Origin: Arthrobacter tumbae
Lineage (GTDB): Bacteria; Actinomycetota; Actinomycetes; Actinomycetales; Micrococcaceae
Length of the DNA: 64,000 bases
NCBI RefSeq assembly: GCF_016907495.1
Contig: NZ_JAFBCC010000001.1
Coordinates: forward strand, 558,001-622,000
Reading direction: 5' to 3'
The notes beneath the pieces are model-generated. The model saw only the letters and a program-made list of their open reading frames with translations. It ran no database searches and was not told the DNA's origin. How positions within the stretch are numbered: position 1 is the stretch's first letter; every line of letters begins with the position of its first letter. A program made the position numbers and the translations under genes. Of this stretch, positions 53,232-62,498 are shown one piece after another.

Positions 53232-54629
53232 ATGAACTCCCATGATGACCCTTCCTCCTCGCCCCGGGACACTGACCGCACCCCGGAATCCCCCGCATCC
53301 GGCGGCGCCTCACGCACCGGTTCCGGCGCCGGCTTCTTCGGCTGGATCCGAAGCCTGCGGGTTACCCGCGGTCAGGACCGCTGGATCGGCGGAGTCGCAA
53401 CCGGTGTTTCCGCACGAACCGGGCTGGACGTCGTCCTGGTCCGCGGACTGTTTGTAGTGCTCGCAATCTTCGGCGGCATCGGCCTGCTGGCCTACGGGCT
53501 GGCGTGGGCCCTGCTGCCGGAACCAGACGGTCGCATCCACGCGGAATCCGCCGCCCGCGGCAGCTGGACCTCCGGCATGACCGGCGCCCTCGTTGTTTCC
53601 CTCCTCGGGTTGTGGCGTCCCAATGCACCGTTCTTCGGCAATACCGGCGGGTTCGGCGGGTTCATTTGGAGTCTGTTCTGGATCGGCGTGGCGGTGTTCA
53701 TCGTCTACTGGATCTCCAACGCCAACCGGAACAAAAACAGCAGCGATGGAACAGGCACCGGCAGGCCTACCGACACGGGCACCGGCACGGGCACGGTGCC
53801 GACCGAATCCTTCAAGGCCGGCACCGCTGCAACAGGCGCGCCACCATTCGGCACCATGCCGCCCGGTACCGCACCCACCGATGTCTCTTCGCCGACACCT
53901 CCCCCCACGAGGCCCTTCATCGGCCCGACCCGCCCTCCGGTGAAGGTTAAGCCGCCGGCACCGCGTCCCACCGGAGCCGACGTCGCCATCTTCCTCGGCG
54001 GCGCGCTCCTCCTGGCAGCACTCGTGCTCGTCCTTGACTACGTCGGCGTACTGGCACTCGGCGGCAGTGTCGTCGCCGTCGCGCTGGCGACCGGCGTCGT
54101 CGTTCTGGGTCTGGGCATTGTCCTGCTGGGGATTCGCGGGCGCACTTCCGGCGGACTCGGCTTCCTGGCCGCGGTCGGGATCGCGGCCACCCTTCTTTCG
54201 TCAGCGTCGCCCGTGACAGGCAACTGGGTGCTCGCCGATCAGGGCAGGTGGTCCATGACGGCCGCAAGCCCGGCGTCCGAGGGGTACACCGTCGTCGTCG
54301 GCCAGGGGCGTGTGGACCTGACCGGCCTGGAGGACATCACTGAGGACGTCACCATCCCCGTCAATGCAGCCGCGGGGAACGTCGGCATCCTGGTTCCGGA
54401 AGGCGTCCCAGTGGATGTGCGTTCGAGGCTGGCGCTCAGCTCAACCGAAGTGGTGAATGCCGGTGAAACCACCAGCGTCGGCGGGATCTGGCAGCCGCGG
54501 ACCCTTCACCTGAACGAGGACGCGGACGGCCCCCGCATCATCCTCGACATGCGGGGTGTGGTCAGCCACATCACTGTCGCCACCAACGAGAACGCACTCC
54601 AGGACCCCGAAAGCAGGCAGGAACGATGA
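53232..54629 (+). CDS. PspC-domain membrane protein with C-terminal toastrack-like domain
   Basis: 465 residues from ATG 53232 (AAGGA 7 bases upstream). Disordered N-terminus, PspC domain (about 45-105), a helix near 130-150, a Thr/Gly/Pro-rich linker (about 165-235), three helices (about 245-330), then a beta-rich C-terminal domain (IPVNAAAGNVGILVPEGVPV) like LiaF/DUF4097. Probably feeds the divergent PspC kinase. Overlaps the next gene by 4 bases. Confidence 0.8.
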   Translation: MNSHDDPSSSPRDTDRTPESPASGGASRTGSGAGFFGWIRSLRVTRGQDRWIGGVATGVSARTGLDVVLVRGLFVVLAIFGGIGLLAYGLAWALLPEPDGRIHAESAARGSWTSGMTGALVVSLLGLWRPNAPFFGNTGGFGGFIWSLFWIGVAVFIVYWISNANRNKNSSDGTGTGRPTDTGTGTGTVPTESFKAGTAATGAPPFGTMPPGTAPTDVSSPTPPPTRPFIGPTRPPVKVKPPAPRPTGADVAIFLGGALLLAALVLVLDYVGVLALGGSVVAVALATGVVVLGLGIVLLGIRGRTSGGLGFLAAVGIAATLLSSASPVTGNWVLADQGRWSMTAASPASEGYTVVVGQGRVDLTGLEDITEDVTIPVNAAAGNVGILVPEGVPVDVRSRLALSSTEVVNAGETTSVGGIWQPRTLHLNEDADGPRIILDMRGVVSHITVATNENALQDPESRQER

Positions 54630-54859
54630 GCACCCTTTATCCCGGCAAGCACAACCCCACCAAGCACGACGACGACGCACGGCCCCGCGCCGGAACCATC
54701 ATCTGGGGCGTCCTCGCCATTGTGATCGGCATGCTTGTGCTGGCCGGCGAACTGACGGGCCTGGTGCTTGACCCGGTACTCGTGGTCATGGTGCTCCTCG
54801 TCGGCACCGGCGTGGCCCTGATCATCGGCGGCATCCTCTCAATGAACCGGCGCAACTGA
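54626..54859 (+). CDS. Small two-helix membrane protein
   Basis: 77 residues: a basic, charged N-terminus and two membrane helices (about 22-42 and 48-70). Not recognised by name. Starts on the preceding stop (ATGA), so it belongs to the PspC operon. Confidence 0.7.
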   Translation: MSTLYPGKHNPTKHDDDARPRAGTIIWGVLAIVIGMLVLAGELTGLVLDPVLVVMVLLVGTGVALIIGGILSMNRRN

Positions 54860-54921
54860 GGCGGCATCCACCAAACCTCACTCCCCGTGACATTCCCGCC
54901 CCACTACGAAAGCATGGACCT

Positions 54922-55164
54922 ATGAACTCCTTCTTCAACGCCCTCCGCTCCTCCCCCATCAAACGCGCACCGGGCGGCTGGTTCGGCGGCATCGCCTCCG
55001 GCATCGCCCTCAGGTTCGGCTGGTCCGTGGGACTGGTGAGGATCGGCATCCTGCTCAGCTTCCTGCTGCCCGTCATCGGCCCACCGGTGTATGTGGTTCT
55101 CTGGCTGCTGCTTCCCAAGACTGACGGGACCATTGCGCTGGAGAAGCTCGTCTCCAACCGCTGA
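54922..55164 (+). CDS. Small PspC-domain protein
   Basis: 80 residues, essentially a single PspC domain: GGWFGGIASGIALRFGWSVGLVRI then a C-terminal membrane helix and LLPK. Third PspC protein of the cluster; probably a membrane stress protein. A hairpin follows its stop. Confidence 0.8.
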   Translation: MNSFFNALRSSPIKRAPGGWFGGIASGIALRFGWSVGLVRIGILLSFLLPVIGPPVYVVLWLLLPKTDGTIALEKLVSNR

Positions 55165-55178
55165 ATTCAGCCTTGAGG

Positions 55179-55213
55179 AATGGGGTGTCCACCAACCGGT
55201 GGACACCCCCATT
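55179..55213 (+). terminator. Terminator-like hairpin after the PspC cluster
   Basis: AATGGGGTGTCCACC pairs with GGTGGACACCCCCATT around AACC with one bulged base. The following T-run is weak. Confidence 0.6.
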
Positions 55214-55263
55214 CAGTCTGTAGATGCTTACCCGGACCTGCCTGCGCGGAGCAGTCTTGAGGC

Positions 55264-56190
55264 ATGGAAACTCCCACCGTTCACCCGACCCCGCCCAATG
55301 ACGCGGCCAGACACCACGATGTGCCGATCGAGGTCGAGAACCTCACCAAGGTCTACCGGCAGAAGTCCGGCGTCATTCCCGCCGTCGACAACCTGAGCCT
55401 GTCGATCCAGGCAGGGGAAACGTACGCCCTGCTGGGGCCCAACGGTGCCGGGAAAAGCACCACCATCGAGATCCTGGAAGGCCACCGCAAGCCCACCTCC
55501 GGCAGAGTGACCGTTCTGGGAATGGCTCCGTACAGGGCACCCGCCTCCTTCCGGGCCCGGATCGGCATTGTCCTGCAGGAGGCGACCGACTCCGGCGAGC
55601 TTCGGGTCGCCGAAGTGCTGCATGCCCTCGCCGGGTACTACCCCAATCCGCGAAGGGTGGATGAGTTGATCGCGGCGGTCGGGCTCGAAGGCAAGGAGAC
55701 CCAACGCATCAGCACACTGTCAGGCGGTCAGCGCCGAAGGGTCGATGTGGCGCTGGGCCTCGTCGGCAACCCCGAGCTGCTTTTCCTGGATGAACCCACC
55801 ACGGGATTCGATCCCGATGCGCGGCGTGCCTTCTGGGGACTGATCCGCAGCCTCCGGGCGGACGGCACAACCATTGTGCTGACCACCCACTACCTCGATG
55901 AAGCAGAACAGCTGGCGGACCGGCTGGGCATCATCACCGGGGGCCGGCTTGTCGCCGAGGGCGCGCCCCGCACGCTGGGAGGTGCCGCACTCCGGCGGCC
56001 CCGCGTGAGTTGGACCGACGACGGCGGCCCGCATGAGGAAATCACCGACCGGCCGGCTGAGCTGGTGCACCTGCTCAGCGCAGGCGGCACCCATGAGCCC
56101 CGGAACCTGCAGGTGCAGGTACCGAGCCTGGAAGACATCTATCTTGAGCTGCTCAAGCAGCACGGCACACCCAGTGGAGAAGCATCATGA
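55264..56190 (+). CDS. ABC-2 transporter ATP-binding protein
   Basis: 308 residues. Walker A GPNGAGKST at 58-66, signature LSGGQ at 152-156, Walker B LLFLDEP near 168-174, and the TTHYLDEAE switch region. Drug- or lipid-export type. Overlaps the permease gene by 4 bases. Confidence 0.88.
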   Translation: METPTVHPTPPNDAARHHDVPIEVENLTKVYRQKSGVIPAVDNLSLSIQAGETYALLGPNGAGKSTTIEILEGHRKPTSGRVTVLGMAPYRAPASFRARIGIVLQEATDSGELRVAEVLHALAGYYPNPRRVDELIAAVGLEGKETQRISTLSGGQRRRVDVALGLVGNPELLFLDEPTTGFDPDARRAFWGLIRSLRADGTTIVLTTHYLDEAEQLADRLGIITGGRLVAEGAPRTLGGAALRRPRVSWTDDGGPHEEITDRPAELVHLLSAGGTHEPRNLQVQVPSLEDIYLELLKQHGTPSGEAS

Positions 56191-57062
56191 GTACACCAGC
56201 AGCGACGGCCCCGACCGGGGTGCCCTCGAACGCACGGCGCCGTCCCTGGCAGCCGAACACCCTTGCCCTTGGCTGGCGGCGGACACGCCTTGAGGTCACA
56301 ATGTTCTGGCGGGATCCGTCGGCACTCGTGTTCACCCTTTTCTTCCCACTGATCATGATGGCGCTCTTCAGCAGCGTCTTCGGTAACGAACCCAGCATGG
56401 GCGACCCCTCCCGGCCGGAGTCCCTGCTGCGCCCGGCCGAATACTTCCTGCCAGGCATGCTGGCTCTAGCCACCATCCTCAGCGGATTCCAGAACCTCAG
56501 CGGCTATGTGACCGCCGAACGGTTCAACGGCAGCATCAAGCGGCTGGCCGGTACGCCGCTGCCCCGGTTGTCCTACTTCCTGGGCAAGACCGGACTGACG
56601 CTGATCCTGATCCTGACCCAGACGGCCCTCCTCCTGCTGGGCGCGCGCTTCCTGTTCGGTGTCGAGCTACCGACGACGACGACCGCGTGGCTGACGTTCG
56701 CCTGGCTTCTGCTGGGTGCCACAGCCGCATGGTCAGTCATTGGGATCGCCTTCGCCTGCATCGCCAGATCGGCGCAGTCGGCGTCCACCATGTCCGCTGT
56801 TCCGCCCCTTCTCCTCGCCTTCATCTCGGGCATTTACTTCCCCTTCTCCCAGATTCCGGACTGGCTGCGCAGCATCGCTGACCTGACGCCGCTCCGCTGG
56901 ACCGCCAGCGGCTTCCGCTCGGTGTTACTGCCGGAGGGCTGGGCGACAGTAGAGCCGGGAGGGGTCTGGAACCTGGGCCTGTCCGCCGTCGTCATCGGGC
57001 TCTGGCTGGTCGTGGGCCTCATGGTGACTCTGCTGACCTTCCGCTGGCCGCCGCAAAAGTGA
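56187..57062 (+). CDS. ABC-2 transporter permease
   Basis: 291 residues with six membrane helices, starting near 45 and ending near 282, and the ABC-2 pattern PLLLAFISGIYFPFSQIP. Partner of the ATPase before it; the substrate is unknown. Its stop is 45 bases before the kinase start. Confidence 0.85.
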   Translation: MSTPAATAPTGVPSNARRRPWQPNTLALGWRRTRLEVTMFWRDPSALVFTLFFPLIMMALFSSVFGNEPSMGDPSRPESLLRPAEYFLPGMLALATILSGFQNLSGYVTAERFNGSIKRLAGTPLPRLSYFLGKTGLTLILILTQTALLLLGARFLFGVELPTTTTAWLTFAWLLLGATAAWSVIGIAFACIARSAQSASTMSAVPPLLLAFISGIYFPFSQIPDWLRSIADLTPLRWTASGFRSVLLPEGWATVEPGGVWNLGLSAVVIGLWLVVGLMVTLLTFRWPPQK

Positions 57063-57094
57063 TTGAGGCCGGTGTGGGCGGGCAGGTGCGGTCG

Positions 57095-57100
57095 TACAGT
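57095..57100 (+). promoter_or_regulatory. -10 element of a probable leaderless promoter
   Basis: TACAGT ends 6 bases before ATG 57107 with no ribosome-binding site between, within the permease-kinase gap. Confidence 0.45.
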
Positions 57101-57106
57101 AATTCC

Positions 57107-58339
57107 ATGACCACTCCAGCCGATCGGAGCGTCCCCCTCCTACCGGACAATTCAGTGTGGCTGCGCGGAATGCGCTGGTGGCATGTCGGCTTCTACACGG
57201 TGCTGTCGGTGGTGGTGCTCGTTGTCCTGCTGCTGGTGGACGGCGATTGGACGAGGGCCGCCATGCTTGTGGCTCTTGGAGTCCTCGCAACCGCCTACCC
57301 GTTCCTCACCCGGCTGCAGCACCTCGGGAGCTGGCGGCCGACGGCCTACGTCGTGCTGCTTGTCTGCACCGTTGGATTGTCAGCATTCCTGTCGAGTTAC
57401 GGCGCCATCCTTTTGTTTGTCGCCTTCCCCCAAATCTGGATGTTCTCGAACACCCCACGCAGGGGTCTTGTCGCCACCGCCATCCTGTGTGTCGTGGTCG
57501 CCATGGGCCAGCTGAACCTCACGGGCACAGACCCTGAGAATCTGAGGAGCGTGGGTCTGCAGGTGCTTGTGTCTTTCCTCGGATCCAGCATGATCGGGCT
57601 GTGGATCTACAAGATCATCGACCAGAGCGAGGACCGCGGGCAGCTGATCGCCTCCCTCGAGGCGACCCGGGCGGAGCTCGCCGAGGCCCACAAACAGCAG
57701 GGTGCCATGGCCGAGCGGGAGCGCATGTCACGGGAGATTCACGACACTCTCGCTCAGGGGTTCACGTCGATTGTCATGTTGACCGAAGCGGCGCAGGCAA
57801 GGCTGCGCCGTGCTCCGACAGGCGGCGGCATCCCCGGCGAGCTTGCAGCGATCGGTGAGACAGCGCGGGAGAATTTGCGGGAAGCGCGCGCGCTCATCGC
57901 GTCTGCGGGCCCGTCGCAACTGCAGGGCGGGGACCTGCTGGGGGCGTTGCGCCGGTTGGGGGAAGCCACCGGCCGGGATGGCCGCAGGGCCGAGGTGTTC
58001 CTTCCGGACGTGCTGCCACCGTTGACCTCACCGGAGCAGATTGCCGTGTTGCGCTGCGCCCAGGAGGCCCTGAGTAACGTTCGGCGGCATAGCCACGCCG
58101 AAGAGGTGCGGTTGACCGTCGATACGCAGGGCGGCAACCTGGTGCTGATGGTGAGCGACAATGGCCGCGGCTTCCCTCAAGAAGACAGCAACGGCGGTTA
58201 CGGGCTGACGTCGATGCGGACACGATTGGCCGAAATCTCCGGAACACTTGCCGTGGACAGCGCACCGGGTCACGGAACGCGAGTGACCATGACCGTGCCA
58301 CTCGCACCACACGCCACCGGAGAAATCCCGAAGCCATGA
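57107..58339 (+). CDS. NarL-type histidine kinase
   Basis: 410 residues from ATG 57107; GTG 57059, overlapping the permease stop, is an alternative. About five membrane helices (roughly 30-170), a coiled coil, HisKA_3 with His212 in REIHDTLAQGF and a HATPase domain. Adjacent to an ABC-2 exporter, it probably senses the exporter's substrate or envelope damage. Overlaps the regulator gene by 4 bases. Confidence 0.87.
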   Translation: MTTPADRSVPLLPDNSVWLRGMRWWHVGFYTVLSVVVLVVLLLVDGDWTRAAMLVALGVLATAYPFLTRLQHLGSWRPTAYVVLLVCTVGLSAFLSSYGAILLFVAFPQIWMFSNTPRRGLVATAILCVVVAMGQLNLTGTDPENLRSVGLQVLVSFLGSSMIGLWIYKIIDQSEDRGQLIASLEATRAELAEAHKQQGAMAERERMSREIHDTLAQGFTSIVMLTEAAQARLRRAPTGGGIPGELAAIGETARENLREARALIASAGPSQLQGGDLLGALRRLGEATGRDGRRAEVFLPDVLPPLTSPEQIAVLRCAQEALSNVRRHSHAEEVRLTVDTQGGNLVLMVSDNGRGFPQEDSNGGYGLTSMRTRLAEISGTLAVDSAPGHGTRVTMTVPLAPHATGEIPKP

Positions 58340-58989
58340 CAGAACCCACCGCCGGTGCCGGCGTCCGCGTACTGATCGTTGACGACCACCCCATCGTGCG
58401 CGCCGGTCTTCGTGCACTGCTGAGTACAGATGACCGATTGCTGGTGATCGGAGATGCCGGGAACGGCAGGGAAGCCGTCACTGCGAGCGCTACGCAGTTG
58501 CCCGACGTCGTTCTTATGGATTTGCGCATGCCGGAACTGGACGGGGCGGAGGCAACCGCCGAACTGCTGAGCGTCAACCCAGCCATCAAGGTCCTGGTGC
58601 TGACAACGTACGACGGCGATGCCGACATCGTGCGTGCAGTCGAGTCAGGTGCGGTGGGCTATCTCCTGAAAGACACTCCCGGTGAGACGCTCATCGACGC
58701 GGTCCTTGCGGCCGCACGCGGCGAAACTGTATTGGCACCGCCGATTGCGGCGAAGCTTGTTTCCCGGCTACGGGCACCGGGTACGCCTGCGCTGTCCCGC
58801 CGGGAGGTCGAAGTGCTCCAGGCAGTGGCACAGGGAATGAGCAACCCGGATATCGCAGCCGCACTCTTCATCGCGGAAACTACGGTCAAGACGCATCTGC
58901 TCCGGATCTTCGCCAAGCTGGACGTCGATGACCGAACCCGCGCCGTCGTTGTTGCCATGGAGCGCGGACTGCTTCCGTCGGCGCGCTGA
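58336..58989 (+). CDS. NarL/LuxR-family response regulator
   Basis: 217 residues: receiver with D16-D17 and phospho-acceptor Asp62, and a LuxR helix-turn-helix (LSRREVEVLQAVAQGMSNPDIAAAL). Partner of the preceding kinase; likely controls the ABC transporter genes. Confidence 0.9.
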   Translation: MTEPTAGAGVRVLIVDDHPIVRAGLRALLSTDDRLLVIGDAGNGREAVTASATQLPDVVLMDLRMPELDGAEATAELLSVNPAIKVLVLTTYDGDADIVRAVESGAVGYLLKDTPGETLIDAVLAAARGETVLAPPIAAKLVSRLRAPGTPALSRREVEVLQAVAQGMSNPDIAAALFIAETTVKTHLLRIFAKLDVDDRTRAVVVAMERGLLPSAR

Positions 58990-59057
58990 CGGAAGCAGCA
59001 TCGGCGCACCCTGCCCTGCCGACCGGGACATAAAGAGGACCCTGCCGCAAATGTGTC

Positions 59058-59063
59058 TAGAAT
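59058..59063 (+). promoter_or_regulatory. pfkA -10 element
   Basis: TAGAAT, about 68 bases before the pfkA ATG. An unused Shine-Dalgarno-like AAGGAGG follows at 59076-59082 with no start codon at a usable distance. Confidence 0.45.
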
Positions 59064-59130
59064 CATACGTGGCTCAAGGAGGCGCCTGACCAGATCACCC
59101 AAGTCCACGATTGATTGGAAAACGCCTTAC

Positions 59131-60156
59131 ATGAAGATCGGAATCCTCACCAGCGGAGGCGACTGCCCCGGGCTCAACGCGGTGATCCGCGGAGCTGTCC
59201 TGAAGGGCATCAAGACCGACAACCTCGAGTTCGTGGGGTTCCGTGACGGCTGGCGTGGGGTGGTGGAAGGCGACATCATCGAGCTTCCGCGGCATGCGGT
59301 CCGGGGTATCTCCAAACAGGGCGGCACCATCCTTGGTACGTCCCGCACCAACCCGTTCGACGGCAACGGCGGTCCGGATGCGATCAAGGCCACGCTCGAT
59401 CGGCTCGGTATCGACGCGATGATCGCCATCGGCGGTGAAGGCACACTGGCTGCCGCCAAGCGCCTCACGGACGCCGGCCTGAAGATCGTCGGCGTGCCGA
59501 AGACAGTCGACAACGACCTCGACGCCACCGACTACACCTTCGGCTTCGACACGGCAGTGCAGATCGCCACTGAAGCCATTGATCGACTCCGCACCACCGG
59601 TGAATCGCACTCGCGCTGCATGGTGGCCGAAGTGATGGGCCGCCATGTGGGCTGGATCGCCCTTCACGCCGGCATGGCTTCCGGTGCACACGCCATCCTC
59701 ATCCCCGAACAGCGGACCTCCATCGAGCAGGTGTGCGAGTGGGTCACCGACGCCCGCGACCGCGGCCGCGCACCGCTGGTGGTCGTCGCCGAGGGCTTTG
59801 TCCCCGCGCACATGGAGCAGGCGCATTCCGAGCGTGGGCTGGACACCTTCGGCAGACCGCGCCTGGGCGGCATCGCGGACCAGCTGGCTCCCGAGATCGA
59901 GGCCCGCACGGGGATCGAAACCCGCGCCACCGTCCTCGGTCACATCCAGCGCGGCGGCGTCCCCTCGGCATTCGACCGGGTCCTGGCCACCCGCCTTGGC
60001 ATGGCCGCCGTCGACTCGGTCATCGACGGGCTGTGGGGCACCATGGTCTCGCTGAACGGCACCGAAATTGCCCATGTGGGCTTCGAAGCGGCGCTGGGCA
60101 ACCTCAAGTCCGTGCCGCAGCACCGCTACGACGAAGCGGCCATCCTCTTCGGCTGA
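59131..60156 (+). CDS. pfkA: 6-phosphofructokinase
   Basis: 341 residues from ATG 59131. Phosphorylates fructose 6-phosphate. GGDCPGLNAVIRG, GGEGT at 101-105 and PKTVDND at 123-129. Gly104 favours ATP as phosphodonor (pyrophosphate enzymes have Asp), while Lys124 is typical of the actinobacterial clade. A reading from GTG 59053 would start before the likely promoter. Confidence 0.9.
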   Translation: MKIGILTSGGDCPGLNAVIRGAVLKGIKTDNLEFVGFRDGWRGVVEGDIIELPRHAVRGISKQGGTILGTSRTNPFDGNGGPDAIKATLDRLGIDAMIAIGGEGTLAAAKRLTDAGLKIVGVPKTVDNDLDATDYTFGFDTAVQIATEAIDRLRTTGESHSRCMVAEVMGRHVGWIALHAGMASGAHAILIPEQRTSIEQVCEWVTDARDRGRAPLVVVAEGFVPAHMEQAHSERGLDTFGRPRLGGIADQLAPEIEARTGIETRATVLGHIQRGGVPSAFDRVLATRLGMAAVDSVIDGLWGTMVSLNGTEIAHVGFEAALGNLKSVPQHRYDEAAILFG

Positions 60157-60182
60157 GTACCGCCGGCTGGACGTCCGACCGC

Positions 60183-60188
60183 TAACGT
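60183..60188 (+). promoter_or_regulatory. -10 element of a probable leaderless promoter
   Basis: TAACGT ends 7 bases before ATG 60196; no ribosome-binding site is visible. Confidence 0.45.
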
Positions 60189-60195
60189 CGTTTCC

Positions 60196-60936
60196 ATGAA
60201 CCTTGAACCCGGCACCATCTCGATCATCCAGCTCGCCTGGTCCAGGCTGCTGGGGTTCGACGACGACGCCATGGCAGGCGGCCGGGACCGCATCTACCGT
60301 GAGGACAACAACGCGCCGCTGCTCAGGTTCGTGTCCCTCTTCGGGAAGGAAGCACTGGTCGGTCCCACCTGGGCGGTGGACGCGGCCAGGGGTCTGTCCG
60401 GCATCGAACTTTCACAGCATTCAACGCTGCTGTCGATGAGCCGTCCGCACGGTGGACGCGGGCTCGGCGAAGCGTCCCTGTACTTCTGCGACACCCTGCC
60501 GTCCTTCCCGGACAGCGGGCCGCCGGTCAGCAGCGACCCCGGGCACGCGCTTGCCCTCGAGCGGCTCTGCCCGCCGGACGATGTGGCCGAGGTGGGGCTG
60601 AGCGCCATGGAGAACACGTGCGTCCTCGTGGACGAGACCTCCGAACCGCTGCTGCCCCTCGCCGGTGCCGGCTATGACATCTGGAAGGGCATCCTTGCCC
60701 ACCTCGGCGTGCTCACGGCGCCGGCTGAACGGCGGCAGGGCCGCGCGTCCTATGCCGTGTCGGTCGCGGTGGAGGAGTCGATGGCTGCCGGACTGATTCC
60801 ACAGTGGCGTGCGCGCACCGACAATGTGGCCTCACAGCGCACCGCGCTCCGCGCGGGATTCGTTTACGCAGGGACCCAGACGTCAGTTGTACTGGAGGGC
60901 GGCGCTATGCCCGAAGAGACCAAACAGCAGGACTAG
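60196..60936 (+). CDS. GNAT-like acetyltransferase
   Basis: 246 residues. The C-terminal third (YAVSVAVEESMAAGLIPQWRARTDNVASQRTALRAGF, split over about 185-225) is the acetyl-CoA half of a GNAT fold; the N-terminal part is not recognised. Its stop shares CTAG with the ankyrin-gene stop on the other strand. Confidence 0.65.
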   Translation: MNLEPGTISIIQLAWSRLLGFDDDAMAGGRDRIYREDNNAPLLRFVSLFGKEALVGPTWAVDAARGLSGIELSQHSTLLSMSRPHGGRGLGEASLYFCDTLPSFPDSGPPVSSDPGHALALERLCPPDDVAEVGLSAMENTCVLVDETSEPLLPLAGAGYDIWKGILAHLGVLTAPAERRQGRASYAVSVAVEESMAAGLIPQWRARTDNVASQRTALRAGFVYAGTQTSVVLEGGAMPEETKQQD

Positions 60937-61334
60937 GTGAACAGCTCGAGCATGTCCGCCCTACCGAACATGGTTGCGGCGTCGCGGGCCGACGGCGTTC
61001 CGGCGTCCGGGCTGGCGCCTGCACTGAGCAGCTCTTTCGCCACATCGGCGTAGCCCTTGAAGACCGCACCGGCCAGCGGGGTCTGGCCCCGGTCATTGGC
61101 AGCCGCCGCATCGGCTCCGCGTGCAAGCAGGTCGGCAACCACCGACGCGTGCCCGTTGTAGGCGGCGAGCATCACGAGGCTGTCCCCGGCGGCGTTGGTC
61201 AGCGTTGCCGGCACGCCGGCATCGAGGTACTTCCGCAGCGTTGCGCCGTCGCCCTCACGCGCTGCGTCGAGGAGGCGGTGGGCGAGTGCGATTGCCGCGT
61301 CAGCGGAAGGATCCGGGGTGTCCTGTCCGGTCAT
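60933..61334 (-). CDS. Ankyrin-repeat protein
   Basis: 133 residues with about three ankyrin repeats (for example GDSLVMLAAYNGHASVVADL and GQTPLAGAVFKGYADVAKEL), a protein-interaction scaffold, cytoplasmic. Start overlaps the YgfZ stop by 4 bases. Confidence 0.8.
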   Translation of the reverse strand: MTGQDTPDPSADAAIALAHRLLDAAREGDGATLRKYLDAGVPATLTNAAGDSLVMLAAYNGHASVVADLLARGADAAAANDRGQTPLAGAVFKGYADVAKELLSAGASPDAGTPSARDAATMFGRADMLELFT

Positions 61335-62416
61335 CCTCTGCCGCCTTTCAGCAGTCCGGTGGGACGGCCGACAACCTGACCGGCGTCCGTGGCAACGATC
61401 AGTTCCTGCGTGGCGGCGTAGTGCTCTTCGCCGTCGACCACCTCCACGGTCGCTCCCGGATCCACGCTGCGCTTGATGACCGCGAGGCCCACAGCGCCCA
61501 TTTCGTAGTGCTGTCCGACGGACGTGAGCGTACCCACCGTCCGGCCCCCGACGACGACGGCGCTGCCGCGCTCAGGGAGGGTGTGCTGGCTTCCGTCCAG
61601 CTGCAGGAAGACGAGCCGCCGCGGCGGATGCCCGAGGTTGTGCACGCGGGCGACGGTCTCCTGGCCCTTGTAGCAGCCCTTTGACAGGTGGACGGCCGTG
61701 CGGAGGAGGTCCAGCTCGTGCGGGATGGTGCGTTCGTCCGTCTCAACACCCAGCCGCGGGCGCCAGGCGGCGATCCGCAGTGCCTCCGACGCCATCGTGC
61801 CGGCCAGCGTGAGCCCCTCCACCGCTCCCGCGAGTTCAGCTCGGGGAATCAGGTACTCATACCAGGGCCGCTCAGCACCGGGGTGTGAATCCTCCCCGAC
61901 AACGCTGTAGGAGTATCCGCCCGTGCGGATGTGCGGCCAGGCGTCGGCCCAGCTGAGGTTGTCAGCGAACCGCTCGACCGGCCGGACTGAACCGAGCGTG
62001 GCCCAGTCCGCAGTGACGTCTGCGATCTCCACACGGAGCATGAACTTCATGCGGTCAAGCCATTGCGCAAGGGGTGCAGCTTCCCAGCTTTCGGTCAGCA
62101 ACCAGGTGGTGGCGCCGTCGTCGACCACGCTGGGGCTGTACTCGATCCGGCCCTGCACGGTGAGCAGGAGCGTCTCAGTGGATTCACCCGGCGCCAGGTC
62201 GAGCAGGAGCTGGGAGGAAAGCGTGTTGAGCCAGCTCAACCGGTCCGGGCCGGTCACGGTGACGACTCCGCGGTGGGAGAGGTCGACGACGGCCTCTCCG
62301 CGGGCAAGGGCGCGCTGTTCGCGGAGCGGATCGCCGTAGTGCGCTGCCACGCCCTCATCGGGTGCACCGGCAGCCACTGCGCCGGGCAGGGAAAGTAGCG
62401 GGCTTGAGTAGGTCAT
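61331..62416 (-). CDS. ygfZ: Folate-binding protein YgfZ
   Basis: 361 residues of the GcvT-like fold. The YgfZ signature KGCYKGQE is at about 243-250. YgfZ uses folate to support iron-sulfur cluster assembly or repair. Together with the ankyrin gene it forms a two-gene unit. Confidence 0.88.
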   Translation of the reverse strand: MTYSSPLLSLPGAVAAGAPDEGVAAHYGDPLREQRALARGEAVVDLSHRGVVTVTGPDRLSWLNTLSSQLLLDLAPGESTETLLLTVQGRIEYSPSVVDDGATTWLLTESWEAAPLAQWLDRMKFMLRVEIADVTADWATLGSVRPVERFADNLSWADAWPHIRTGGYSYSVVGEDSHPGAERPWYEYLIPRAELAGAVEGLTLAGTMASEALRIAAWRPRLGVETDERTIPHELDLLRTAVHLSKGCYKGQETVARVHNLGHPPRRLVFLQLDGSQHTLPERGSAVVVGGRTVGTLTSVGQHYEMGAVGLAVIKRSVDPGATVEVVDGEEHYAATQELIVATDAGQVVGRPTGLLKGGRG

Positions 62417-62498
62417 ACCGTTGGCAACGTCATGAGCGGCAAGCGGTATTCCGGCACAGGGTATTCCAGCGGCGCACCCGGGCGGTCTGCAGTGCTAC

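Noticed and set aside
59076..59082. Strong Shine-Dalgarno-like AAGGAGG upstream of pfkA, as a hint of a small upstream gene
   Set aside because: No ATG, GTG or TTG occurs at a usable distance after it.
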